NCBI GenBank assembly: GCA_002394395.1
Contig: DGTR01000006.1
Coordinates: 13,290 to 77,289 of the forward strand
Source: Bacteroidales bacterium UBA4331
GTDB lineage: Bacteria > Bacteroidota > Bacteroidia > Bacteroidales > Paludibacteraceae
Direction: 5' to 3'
Length of the DNA stretch: 64,000 nucleotides
Below are positions 8,969-17,412 of this stretch, one piece after another (the first letter of the stretch is position 1; each line of letters begins with the position of its first letter). Position numbers and translations under genes: made by a program. A model generated the notes under the pieces. That model did not search any database, was not told the origin of the DNA, and was given only the letters and a program-made list of their open reading frames with translations.

Positions 8969-9009
8969 TATTAAAAATACCCCAAAACGCATAAAAACGC
9001 ACATTCCCC

Positions 9010-9040
9010 TTGCGTATATCAAAAAATTGTAGTATCTTTG
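9010..9040 (+). promoter_or_regulatory. Promoter for the ATPase gene
   Basis: TTG at 9010-9012, 20 bp spacer starting CGTATATCAAA, TATCTTTG at 9033-9040. Confidence 0.8.
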
Positions 9041-9105
9041 CCGCAGTTTTTATAAAACCGGAATTAACAAACAGGAGTAAAATTATAAAATACCACTTAA
9101 TAAAT

Positions 9106-10374
9106 ATGGATAAGCAGGTACTAAAACAAGTTCTTTTGGATAATGCGCAATTGGTAATGAAAATAGAGGTACTACCTCGTTCGTATTACCTGGATGAGTC
9201 GGCGAATTACGTGTTTACCGGTGTGCGTCGTGCCGGCAAGTCATATATGATGTATGCAATCATCAAGCAGTTGTTGCAGAATGGTTGCACCATGGCGGAT
9301 ATCCTTTATCTCAATTTTGAGGATGAGCGAATAGAAAACTTTACTGCTGCGGATTTCAATCTCTTATTAGAATGTCATCAGGAGATATATGGCCGAGAAC
9401 CGCGTATCTTCTTAGACGAGATGCAAAATATAATAGGATGGGAGAAGTTCGCCCGCCGCATGGCGGATAGAAAAACGCATATATGTCTGACCGGTAGCAA
9501 TGCCAAGATGTTAAGTAAAGAGGTGCTAAGTACCCTCGGCGGACGTTTTATTCCCAAGGATATATACCCATATAGTTTCAAAGAGTACTTGACTGCGATG
9601 CACGTGCCGTATGACGAGAAGGCGATGCTGACTACTTCCGGACGGGCATTGTTCTTTCAGCACTATAGCGAGTATTTCTTTTGGGGAGGTATGCCCGAAT
9701 CGGTCGGGATGAAGATCAAGCGCGATTATCTCAGTAGTACCTACCAAAAGATTTACCTAAACGATATCGTCTCGCGTAACAAGATCAGCAACATAGCCGC
9801 CTTGCGTCTTCTCATCAAGAAATTAGCGGAGTCAGTTAAGCAACCGGTGTCTTATAATCGAATTAGCAATATCCTCTCTACCATCAATGGTAAGATTTCC
9901 GTGCCGACCGTGCAGAGTTATATCTCCTATACCGAGGATGCATGGTTCTTGCTGCGCCTGCGTAATATCAACGGCGCGCTATCCGAGAAAGAGAGTGTAT
10001 GCAAGTATTATTTCATTGATAACGGATTCTTAAATCTCTTCTTGCTTGATGGCGAATCTTCGTTGTTGGAGAACATGGTCGCTTTGGAACTCTTCCGTCG
10101 TTACGGCCACGACCCGGAGAACGATACTGTCTATTTCTACAATGCCGGAGAAGAAGTGGACTTCTATATCCCCGAGGAAGAATGGGCGATACAAGTAGCC
10201 TATAACTTGTCCGAAGAAACCACTCGCCAACGCGAAGTGACCGCATTGACCAAAATCGCCAATGCCCTTCCGTGCAAGCGGCGCACTATTATTACCTATG
10301 ACACCAAAGACACCATTACTGATACACATGGAGAAATAGAGGTCTTGCCTTGTTGGGAATGGTTATTGTCATAA
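9106..10374 (+). CDS. AAA_14/DUF4143-type ATPase
   Basis: A 422-aa protein. ATG 9106 (MDKQVLKQVL) is chosen because the longer in-frame extension would include the promoter. It has Walker A GVRRAGKS at residues 39-46, Walker B IFLDE at 101-105, a sensor-like LTGSNAKML and a DUF4143 C-terminal region ending in a nuclease-fold-like strand pattern (EEVDFYIPEEEWAIQV). These ATPases are widespread, often solitary and patchily distributed in Bacteroidota and Archaea; their role is unresolved. Here it carries its own promoter, sits directly after dtd, and is flanked by two copies of the dtd 3' end, strong evidence of insertion at that site. No recombinase is adjacent, so the mechanism is open. Confidence 0.85.
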   Translation: MDKQVLKQVLLDNAQLVMKIEVLPRSYYLDESANYVFTGVRRAGKSYMMYAIIKQLLQNGCTMADILYLNFEDERIENFTAADFNLLLECHQEIYGREPRIFLDEMQNIIGWEKFARRMADRKTHICLTGSNAKMLSKEVLSTLGGRFIPKDIYPYSFKEYLTAMHVPYDEKAMLTTSGRALFFQHYSEYFFWGGMPESVGMKIKRDYLSSTYQKIYLNDIVSRNKISNIAALRLLIKKLAESVKQPVSYNRISNILSTINGKISVPTVQSYISYTEDAWFLLRLRNINGALSEKESVCKYYFIDNGFLNLFLLDGESSLLENMVALELFRRYGHDPENDTVYFYNAGEEVDFYIPEEEWAIQVAYNLSEETTRQREVTALTKIANALPCKRRTIITYDTKDTITDTHGEIEVLPCWEWLLS

Positions 10375-10390
10375 CGAAACAATTACCATC

Positions 10391-10467
10391 TTGGTGCTGA
10401 CATGAAGGTGGATTTCATCAACGATGGCCCCGTCACCATCCTTCTCGATACCGAGGAATTGAAATGA
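10391..10467 (+). pseudogene. Displaced 3' end of dtd
   Basis: Reads GADMKVDFINDGPVTILL, then DTEELK and a stop, in frame. It matches 8851-8922 with few mismatches and a 41-bp identical block (8872-8912 versus 10414-10454). It has no start of its own. It appears to be the original dtd tail, cut off when the ATPase unit inserted. Confidence 0.9.
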
Positions 10468-10493
10468 AAATTTGCAAAAAGTGTCATACACTC

Positions 10494-10524
10494 TTGTGTA
10501 TGTCAATTTTTTGTTGTACCTTTG
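10494..10524 (+). promoter_or_regulatory. Promoter for the M16 peptidase gene
   Basis: TTG at 10494-10496, 20 bp spacer starting TGTATGTCAA, TACCTTTG at 10517-10524. It lies just past the dtd remnant, as expected if the M16 gene originally followed dtd. Confidence 0.8.
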
Positions 10525-10552
10525 CAGCCAAATACTTACAATCAATTTTTAT

Positions 10553-13450
10553 ATGAAAAAGTTACTTGTCATTTTGTTGTCTTGTTTGTGCATCGCAGCG
10601 CAAGGCAAGGAGTACGCTTATCAGAGCGTGGACGGCGACCCGATGGGCGCACGTATCTACAAGTTGGAGAATGGTCTGACCGTTTATTTGACCCAGAACA
10701 AAACGGAACCCGTGATCCAGACATTTATCGCTGTGCGGGCAGGTGCGCAGAATGACCCCCTGGAGTCCACCGGATTGGCGCACTACCAGGAGCATATCAT
10801 GTTCAAAGGAACCAAGAGTTACGGTACAACCGATTATGAGAAGGAGCTGCCGAATCTGCTTGCCATTGATTCGCTGTATGAAATATATGGCAAAACGGCG
10901 GACGAAAAGGAACGCAAGGCGATATATCATTTGATAGATTCTTTTTCATACGAAAGCTCGAAGATCGCGATAGCGAATGAGTTTGACAAACTGATGTCCG
11001 GAATCGGTGCGAGTGGTGTGAACGCCTATACCAGTACAGACCGGACATGCTATCACGAAGTCATACCATCGGGCGAATTGGTGCGGTGGGCGATGATTGA
11101 GTCCGACCGGTTCAGAAATCTTGTTATCCGCGGATTCCACACCGAATTAGAGGCGGTATATGAGGAATATAATCTCTCCACAACGAATGATTTCAGAAAA
11201 GCCCATCTGGCTCTCAACCAGATATTGTACCCCAATATCCCTTACCGCCAACACACGGTATTAGGAACCCAAGAGGACTTGAAGAACCCCAGTATCAAGA
11301 ATATCCGGGCCTTCTATGACACCTATTATCGTCCCAATAACGTGGCGATATGTCTGTCCGGAGATTTTGAGTTTGACCATGCAATAGAAGTGATTGATGC
11401 CTATTTCGGCAAATGGGAAGCAAAAGAGATTCCCGCACCTGCCCGTTACGAACAGCCCTCCTTGAAGGGGCATAAAGATACGGTCGTATACGGCAAGGAG
11501 GCTCCCGAGGTCTATATGGCATGGAAACTGCCGGACGTGAAGGATAAGGACATGGATGCCTTGGAAGTGCTGGATTATATCTTGCAGAACGGCAAATGCG
11601 GTCTGTTGGATGTGGATATTGAGCAGAAACAGACTCTTTTGTCCGTGTCCTCGATGCTATGGGACGGAGTGGATTATTCGACGTATTACCTGATCGGTTC
11701 ACCCAAAGAGAAACAGTCCTTGGAGGAGGTGCGTACTATTTTGTTGGCGGAGATAGACAAATTGAAGAAGGGAGACTTCTCCGAGGAACTTATTCCTGCA
11801 ATCCTCCGCAACAAGAAACGTACCGAATTGGTACAACTGCAATATAACAGTACCCGCGTGGATAAGTTCATTGACGCACATATCTATGACATTCCTTATG
11901 AAGAGATTGTGCATAACATGGCGCGAAAAGAGAAAATTACCAAAGAGGATGTTGTCCGTGTTGCGAATGCTTATTTCACAGATAGTTACGCTTGCGTGCT
12001 AAAGGAGCATAACGAAGATTCCAATCCTCCCAAAATGGAGAAACCCCAGATCACGCCGATCGAGATGAACCGTGAACAAACGTCTGAGTTCTACAACCGG
12101 TTAATGGTGATTCCCTCGGAGCGGAATGAACCCCAGTTCCTTGATTTCGAGAAAGATATCCAAAAGACCAAGCTTGCTTCTGATGTCGAGTTGCTCTATC
12201 GCCAAAACACGGAGAATGACTTGAGCAAGTTGGTCTTTATTACCAAAAAAGGAACCGATCAGGATCCGTATCTGGGTATGGGAGCCGGATTATTAAGCTA
12301 TTTGGGCACGGATAAGATGACAACAGAGCAATACCAGACCGCTTTGTACCGGGAGGCGGCTGAGGCTTGGGTTAGCAGTTCCGATAACGAAAGTTATTTC
12401 TATCTGTACGGATTGAAAGAGTCGCTGCCGAACGCTTTGGCGCTGATGGAAGAACATGTATTGACGGCGAAAGGGGACGAGGCGGTACTGGCGGAGTTGA
12501 TCAATGACCGAATCAAGGCGCACGAGGACGCCAAAAAGGACCAGCGGATTTGTTTTTCACAATTAACGGCGTATGGCTTCTATGGCGCGGAAGCGAACAA
12601 GAACCGTATTCTGCCGCCGAAACAGATGCGTAAAGTGCATTCGGAGGATCTGCTGGTACGGATACGTGAACTGGTGCCTGCCATAGAAAGAGTAGTCTAT
12701 TACGGTCCTCTGCCGGAGGATGAGGTCATAAAGATGCTGGCTTCTTCGCAACTACTCGCCAAAGCCAATCCCGCAGTACGCAAAGAACCGAAACATATTG
12801 AGATACAGGAGGTTCATAAGAACGAAGTACTGATCGCGCCCTACAAGGCGAACAACGTCTATATATGCGCTTATGCCAACTGGGGAGAAACATACAACCC
12901 GAAGGAACGTGCTGCTATCGCCCTCTTTAATGAGTATTTTGACGGTTCGATGGGAGGAATCGTCTTCCAGGAAATGCGGGAGGCACGCGCTCTCTGTTAC
13001 GCTTCTTGGGCGGATTATTGCATGGCGGATTACAAGGGCGAGAAAAACTATATGCAGAAAGGTGTCATGTCGCAAAACGACAAACTGAAGGATTGTATCC
13101 TGACGCTGGATATGCTCTGCAACGATATGCCCGTCTCGCAGGCAGCTTTTGATAACGCCAAAGAGGCACTCATCAAGCAGATTGAACAACGTCGTTTTGT
13201 CAGGGAAAATGCCATATGGTCATATATCAATTTCGAAGAACTCGGATGGGAATATGACATCTTCAAGGATGTGTACGAAGAGGTAAAGAAAATGACCATA
13301 GACGATGTCCTTCAGTTCCAGAAGGAGCACGTCGCTAATCATACCTGGCGCTATATGATCCTCGGAGACCCGAAGGAACTGGATAACACGTTCCTGAAAA
13401 ATCTGGGAAAAGTGAAGAATGTATCTCTCAAGGACATCTTTGTCTATTAA
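10553..13450 (+). CDS. M16 family zinc metallopeptidase (insulinase/pitrilysin type), two-domain
   Basis: A 965-aa protein. ATG 10553 gives a signal peptide (MKKLLVILLSCLCIAAQG), placing it in the periplasm or envelope. The inverted zinc motif HxxEH is present as H77-Y-Q-E80-H81, with the downstream glutamate region AVYEEYN near residue 205. A second M16 unit covers roughly residues 520-960 and lacks its own HxxEH, as is usual for the paired non-catalytic half. Family members degrade peptides that fit an enclosed chamber. It is monocistronic, with its own promoter; tdk follows from a separate promoter. The physiological substrate is unknown. Confidence 0.93.
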   Translation: MKKLLVILLSCLCIAAQGKEYAYQSVDGDPMGARIYKLENGLTVYLTQNKTEPVIQTFIAVRAGAQNDPLESTGLAHYQEHIMFKGTKSYGTTDYEKELPNLLAIDSLYEIYGKTADEKERKAIYHLIDSFSYESSKIAIANEFDKLMSGIGASGVNAYTSTDRTCYHEVIPSGELVRWAMIESDRFRNLVIRGFHTELEAVYEEYNLSTTNDFRKAHLALNQILYPNIPYRQHTVLGTQEDLKNPSIKNIRAFYDTYYRPNNVAICLSGDFEFDHAIEVIDAYFGKWEAKEIPAPARYEQPSLKGHKDTVVYGKEAPEVYMAWKLPDVKDKDMDALEVLDYILQNGKCGLLDVDIEQKQTLLSVSSMLWDGVDYSTYYLIGSPKEKQSLEEVRTILLAEIDKLKKGDFSEELIPAILRNKKRTELVQLQYNSTRVDKFIDAHIYDIPYEEIVHNMARKEKITKEDVVRVANAYFTDSYACVLKEHNEDSNPPKMEKPQITPIEMNREQTSEFYNRLMVIPSERNEPQFLDFEKDIQKTKLASDVELLYRQNTENDLSKLVFITKKGTDQDPYLGMGAGLLSYLGTDKMTTEQYQTALYREAAEAWVSSSDNESYFYLYGLKESLPNALALMEEHVLTAKGDEAVLAELINDRIKAHEDAKKDQRICFSQLTAYGFYGAEANKNRILPPKQMRKVHSEDLLVRIRELVPAIERVVYYGPLPEDEVIKMLASSQLLAKANPAVRKEPKHIEIQEVHKNEVLIAPYKANNVYICAYANWGETYNPKERAAIALFNEYFDGSMGGIVFQEMREARALCYASWADYCMADYKGEKNYMQKGVMSQNDKLKDCILTLDMLCNDMPVSQAAFDNAKEALIKQIEQRRFVRENAIWSYINFEELGWEYDIFKDVYEEVKKMTIDDVLQFQKEHVANHTWRYMILGDPKELDNTFLKNLGKVKNVSLKDIFVY

Positions 13451-13543
13451 GAGCATAACCGCCTGGAAGCCAGAACGATCTCATTTCCCGAAAAAAAGGA
13501 CAAATATACCGAGATAAATTTATGTATAAAATACATATACCTC

Positions 13544-13601
13544 TTGTGTAATTGAAAAATTTGTTGTATCTTTGCAGCCGCAAATCAAAAATGCAAAGAT
13601 A
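13544..13601 (+). promoter_or_regulatory. Promoter and dyad at the tdk start
   Basis: TTG at 13544-13546, 20 bp spacer, TATCTTTG at 13567-13574. A perfect 10-bp inverted repeat, TATCTTTGCA (13567-13576) and TGCAAAGATA (13592-13601), joins the -7 element to the first base of the start codon. Confidence 0.75.
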
Positions 13602-14194
13602 TGTTTTCGGAACGAGACACCAAAGGACCCAGTTTGAGAAAAGGCTCTATTGAAGTTGTATGCGGATCGATGTTCTCCGGTAAGACAGAGGAACTCATCC
13701 GTCGTATGAAGCGCGCGAAGTTCGCCAAACTGCGCGTGGAGATCTATAAACCCGCCATCGATGTGCGGTATAGTGACGAAGATGTGGTCTCGCATGACCG
13801 CAATGTCATCCAATCCACGCCGGTGGACAGCAGCCAGAATATCCTGCTGATGGTCGATGACATTGATGTGGTGGGTATCGACGAGGCGCAGTTCTTCGAT
13901 ATGGGTATCGTCGAGGTATGCAAGCAGCTGGCGGATCGCGGCATCCGCGTCATCTGTGCGGGTCTCGATATGGATTTCAAGGGTGTGCCTTTTGGTCCGA
14001 TGCCTGCGCTGATGGCGATTGCCGATGATGTGTATAAGACCCATGCTATCTGCGTGCATTGCGGTGATCTGGCGTATGTGAGCCATCGTCTGGTGGCTTC
14101 CGATAAACGCGTTTTGTTAGGCGAGACAGACAGTTATGAACCTCTCTGCCGCGAATGCTATAATAAAGCCATCGCTGCTGAAGAAGCAAAATGA
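13601..14194 (+). CDS. tdk: Thymidine kinase (type II)
   Basis: A 197-aa cytoplasmic salvage enzyme phosphorylating thymidine with ATP. P-loop GSMFSGKT at residues 22-29, catalytic/Walker B IDEAQFF, lasso region near residues 150-175, and zinc-binding cysteine pairs CVHC and CREC. Length is typical of the TK1-like family. Its stop codon overlaps the start of an intergenic repeat that leads into priA, suggesting a tdk-priA-kinase operon from the promoter at 13.55 kb. Confidence 0.95.
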   Translation: MFSERDTKGPSLRKGSIEVVCGSMFSGKTEELIRRMKRAKFAKLRVEIYKPAIDVRYSDEDVVSHDRNVIQSTPVDSSQNILLMVDDIDVVGIDEAQFFDMGIVEVCKQLADRGIRVICAGLDMDFKGVPFGPMPALMAIADDVYKTHAICVHCGDLAYVSHRLVASDKRVLLGETDSYEPLCRECYNKAIAAEEAK

Positions 14195-14219
14195 CCAAAT
14201 GGTAAATGACCAGATGGTA
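14191..14219 (+). repeat. ATGACCAAATGGTAA-type junction repeat
   Basis: Imperfect tandem ATGACCAAATGGTAA then ATGACCAGATGGTA. It starts on the tdk stop codon and extends into the first codons of priA. Related sequence occurs at 16242-16258 and 46214-46257. Confidence 0.8.
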
Positions 14220-16226
14220 CATTACATTGATGTCATATTACCCTTAGCCATCCGAGATTGTTACACGTATAGCATCCCGGATGGTTTATCTATACCTGCA
14301 CCGGGGACCCGAGTGATCGTGCCGCTGATGAAAAAAGAGGTACGCGGCATCGTCCTAAGAGAACATACGGAGCCGGTGGATGCTTCTTTTGCAGCGAAGA
14401 TCAAACCGATCAGTTCGGTGAGCGACACGGCGCCGATGGTCTCGAGAGAGCAGTTGGCCCTCTGGCAATGGATGAGCGCATATTATATGTGTACGCTTGG
14501 CGAGGTGATGGCTGCGGCGCTTCCGGCAGGCTTAGACAAGCGTCTCTTAGATCCTCCCAAACGCAGGAGGACGTATATTGCGCCCTATACCGGACCGGTC
14601 GAACCGATGCATCCGCTGACGGCTGCGCAGCAGAAAAGTACCGATGAAATCGAGCATTTTTGGACTTTCGGCAAGCAGATTGTGTTGCTGCATGGCGTTA
14701 CTTCGTCCGGCAAGACGGATATCTATATCCATCTGATTGAGAAACAGATTGCGGCGGGCAAGAATGTGCTCTATCTGGTACCGGAGATTGCTTTAACGAC
14801 CCAGCTAACCTCCCGGCTTCAACGGATATTCGGCGATAAGCTCTCCGTCTATCACAGTCGTTTTACCGACGCAGAACGAGAAGAACTCTATCATTCCTCG
14901 GCGAGAAAGGAACCGCACGTAGTGATCGGTGCACGAAGCGCTATCTTTCTGCCCATTCCGAATGTGGGCTTAGTTATTGTTGACGAAGAGCACGAGCCGA
15001 GCTACAAGCAGTCGGAACCCGATCCTCGCTATCATGCCCGCGCTGCGGCTATCGTTCTCGCGCAGGAGCATCATGCGTCTGTACTATTGGGAACGGCTAC
15101 ACCCTCGATGGAATCGTACTTTTTGGCACAAAAAGGGGTGTACGGTCTGGTCTCGCTGACGGAGCGTTACGGAGGTGTTGAGATGCCGGATATTCACCTG
15201 ATCGACCTCAGACAACAATATAACCGCAAGGAGATGTATGGTCATTTCAGCGACCCGTTGGTAGCGCGAATGCGTGAGGTGTTGGCGGATGGGAAGCAGG
15301 TCATTCTCTTTCAGAACCGCCGTGGCTATGCGCCGCAGGTCCAATGTATCTCGTGCGGCGAGCCGCCCCGATGTGTGCAATGCGATGTGCCGATGACTTG
15401 GCATAAACGCGAGAATGAACTGCGATGCCATTATTGCGGCTACCACATGCCCGTTCCGGCCGTGTGTCCGACCTGCGGCGGAGAACTGAAGGCTATCGGT
15501 TTTGGCACGGAACGCATAGAGGACGAGATACAGACGCTATTTCCGGAGGCACGCGTGCTGAGGATGGATCTGGACACGACGCGTAACCGGTCGGCGTATC
15601 AGGATATCATCAATGCCTTTGCCAATCACGAGTGTGATATCCTCGTGGGGACGCAGATGGTGACGAAAGGGCTGCATTTCGACGACGTACGGTTAGTGGC
15701 AGTACTGAACGCGGATCCGCTCTTTAACCAACCGGATTTCCGCGCGTATGAGCGAGCGTACCAGATGTTGGAGCAAGTGGCAGGTCGCGCAGGGCGGAAA
15801 GGAACAAAAGGAGAGGTCATTATACAGAGTTTTGAACCGCGGAATGTGGTTCTTGGTATGGTGCAAAATCATGATTACGAAGCCTTGTACAACCATCAGA
15901 TAGCAGAGCGGAAACTATTCAATTATCCCCCATTTTATCGGGTGATTCGTCTTCAGTTGCGCGATCATAACGGCGTGCGGGTGCATCAAGCTGTGACGCA
16001 GTTGCAAGGGTATCTGGTGAAGATCTTCGGTCCGCGCGTTTCGGGAGTGATTATTCCGGCGGTAGAGAAGATACAGGCTTATACGATTCGTGAGCTCACA
16101 CTACGTATTGAGCAAGGCGCCAACATGTCGGAAGCCAAACGCAGATTAAAGGAGGCAATCGATCAAGTTTGGTCGATTCCATCGGTAAAAAATGTAAAAA
16201 TTGTAATAGATGTAGATCCGCAATAA
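14214..16226 (+). CDS. priA: Primosomal protein N' (replication restart helicase)
   Basis: About 670 aa. PriA reloads the replicative helicase at stalled forks. ATG 14214 (MVHYIDVILPL) gives the usual N-terminus; ATG 14199 and ATG 14136 are in-frame alternatives lying in the junction repeat or in tdk. Walker A GVTSSGKT, DEAH-type box DEEHEPSYKQ, and a zinc-binding cluster of cysteine pairs (CISC, CVQC, CHYC, CPTC) between about residues 375 and 425. Helicase motif VAGRAGRKG follows. The gene is complete and lies between tdk and a uridine-kinase-like gene on the same strand. Confidence 0.95.
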   Translation: MVHYIDVILPLAIRDCYTYSIPDGLSIPAPGTRVIVPLMKKEVRGIVLREHTEPVDASFAAKIKPISSVSDTAPMVSREQLALWQWMSAYYMCTLGEVMAAALPAGLDKRLLDPPKRRRTYIAPYTGPVEPMHPLTAAQQKSTDEIEHFWTFGKQIVLLHGVTSSGKTDIYIHLIEKQIAAGKNVLYLVPEIALTTQLTSRLQRIFGDKLSVYHSRFTDAEREELYHSSARKEPHVVIGARSAIFLPIPNVGLVIVDEEHEPSYKQSEPDPRYHARAAAIVLAQEHHASVLLGTATPSMESYFLAQKGVYGLVSLTERYGGVEMPDIHLIDLRQQYNRKEMYGHFSDPLVARMREVLADGKQVILFQNRRGYAPQVQCISCGEPPRCVQCDVPMTWHKRENELRCHYCGYHMPVPAVCPTCGGELKAIGFGTERIEDEIQTLFPEARVLRMDLDTTRNRSAYQDIINAFANHECDILVGTQMVTKGLHFDDVRLVAVLNADPLFNQPDFRAYERAYQMLEQVAGRAGRKGTKGEVIIQSFEPRNVVLGMVQNHDYEALYNHQIAERKLFNYPPFYRVIRLQLRDHNGVRVHQAVTQLQGYLVKIFGPRVSGVIIPAVEKIQAYTIRELTLRIEQGANMSEAKRRLKEAIDQVWSIPSVKNVKIVIDVDPQ

Positions 16227-16241
16227 ATGAATAAATAGTAA

Positions 16242-16258
16242 ATGACCAAATTGTAAAT
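16242..16258 (+). repeat. Junction repeat between priA and the kinase gene
   Basis: ATGACCAAATTGTAAAT, one mismatch from the unit at 14191 and 46240. Confidence 0.75.
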
Positions 16259-16264
16259 AGCTTT

Positions 16265-17212
16265 ATGATAGAAGAATCAAAATGCCGGGTGGCATATATT
16301 AATGAGATGATTGAGTCCGGGCGCGCGGAACAGTTGGTGGCGGATGGTGAGAAATATCATGCCGAGCAGTTGCAGCAGATAACTAAGGACATCTGCTCGC
16401 GTGAACAAGTGCGGGTCGTGTTGATTGCCGGTCCGTCTTCATCAGGCAAGACCAGTACGAGTCACCGTCTGTGTCTGGAGTTGTTGGCGCAAGGCAAGAA
16501 GCCGGTAGCGCTGTCGCTGGATAACTGGTTCTTGGAACAAGATCAGTTAGTGCCGGACAAAGACGGAAAGAAAGATTACGAGAGCGTCTATGCCCTGAAC
16601 TTGGAGCAGTTAGACAAGGACCTGCGCGGGCTGATAGCCGGCGAAGAGGTGGCGTTGCCGACCTTCAATTTTCTGACGGGGAAAAGGGAGTATAACGGCG
16701 AGACGCTGCAATTAGAGGCTGAGACTGTGTTAGTTATCGAAGGAATCCATGCGCTCAATCCCATCTTGACCGAACATATCGAAGCAGCTTGCAAGTACCG
16801 CATTTATGCGGCTCCGATGAGCCATGTGACACTGGATGGTGAGCGGTGGGTACCGACATATGTGAACCGTTTGTTACGCAGAATGAGTCGTGACTTGCGT
16901 ACGCGCGGCAAGTCTCCACAGGCTACTATCGCCTTGTGGCCGGATGTGATTGAAGGCGAAGCGCAATGGATAGAGCCGTTTAGGAATGAGGCGGACGCTT
17001 TCTTCGATACCGCTATGACGTATGAGTTGTCGGCAATCAGACTAACGATAGAAACAGCCTTGCAAACGGTGCCGGCAGTAGCAGAGGAGTATCCGATGGC
17101 AGAGCAGCTGCTTTACTTCCTGAGTTTCTTCGAGCCGCTGGAGGCTTCGTTTGTGCCACGAACCTCCATATTGAGGGAGTTTATAGGCGGAAGTCAATTC
17201 AATGTGGGGTAA
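16265..17212 (+). CDS. Uridine kinase / phosphoribulokinase-like P-loop kinase
   Basis: A 315-aa cytoplasmic protein. P-loop GPSSSGKT at residues 56-63, followed by SLDNWF, an aspartate-rich loop (DGKKDYESVYALN), PTFNFLTGKREY and LVIEGIHALNP, all matching the uridine kinase/PRK family. Bacteroidota homologues that I know of usually carry an extra N-terminal TGS/threonyl-tRNA-synthetase-like half (about 550 aa in total); this one lacks it and starts shortly before the kinase domain. Uridine or another nucleoside as substrate is an inference. Probably co-transcribed with tdk and priA, giving two nucleoside kinases in one operon. It ends at a strong bidirectional terminator. Confidence 0.82.
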   Translation: MIEESKCRVAYINEMIESGRAEQLVADGEKYHAEQLQQITKDICSREQVRVVLIAGPSSSGKTSTSHRLCLELLAQGKKPVALSLDNWFLEQDQLVPDKDGKKDYESVYALNLEQLDKDLRGLIAGEEVALPTFNFLTGKREYNGETLQLEAETVLVIEGIHALNPILTEHIEAACKYRIYAAPMSHVTLDGERWVPTYVNRLLRRMSRDLRTRGKSPQATIALWPDVIEGEAQWIEPFRNEADAFFDTAMTYELSAIRLTIETALQTVPAVAEEYPMAEQLLYFLSFFEPLEASFVPRTSILREFIGGSQFNVG

Positions 17213-17213
17213 A

Positions 17214-17245
17214 AAAAAGAGGCGGTCGATGACCGTCTCTTTTTT
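17214..17245. terminator. Bidirectional intrinsic terminator
   Basis: A GC-rich stem AGAGGCGGTC-gat-GACCGTCTCT flanked by A and T tracts serves the kinase gene on the plus strand and the tRNA on the minus strand. Confidence 0.9.
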
Positions 17246-17246
17246 G

Positions 17247-17320
17247 TAGCGGGACCCAGGATTGAACTGGGGACCTCATGATTATGAATCATGCGCTCTA
17301 ACCAGCTGAGCTATCCCGCC
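17247..17320 (-). tRNA. tRNA-Met (anticodon CAT)
   Basis: 74 nt on the minus strand. Acceptor GGCGGGA pairs with TCCCGCT (with a G-T first pair), D-arm GCTC/GAGC, anticodon arm CATGA-TTCATAA-TCATG with CAT at 34-36, T-arm CCCAG-TTCAATC-CTGGG, discriminator A; CCA is not encoded. An elongator Met tRNA is most likely; a CAT tRNA later modified to read Ile AUA cannot be excluded. It lies just downstream of metG on the same strand, with its own promoter. Confidence 0.93.
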
Positions 17321-17348
17321 AACACCTCGTTTTTTACGAAAGCGGGTG

Positions 17349-17380
17349 CAAAAGTACTGCTTTTTTTTGACATACGCAAA
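17349..17380 (-). promoter_or_regulatory. Promoter for tRNA-Met
   Basis: On the minus strand TTTG (17377-17380), 20 bp spacer starting CGTATGTCAAA, TACTTTTG (17349-17356). The following bases GCACCCGCTTTCG nearly match the start of the predicted metG transcript. Confidence 0.8.
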
Positions 17381-17412
17381 TTTTTTTGCATTTTTTTGTC
17401 AAAAAAAGCGAT

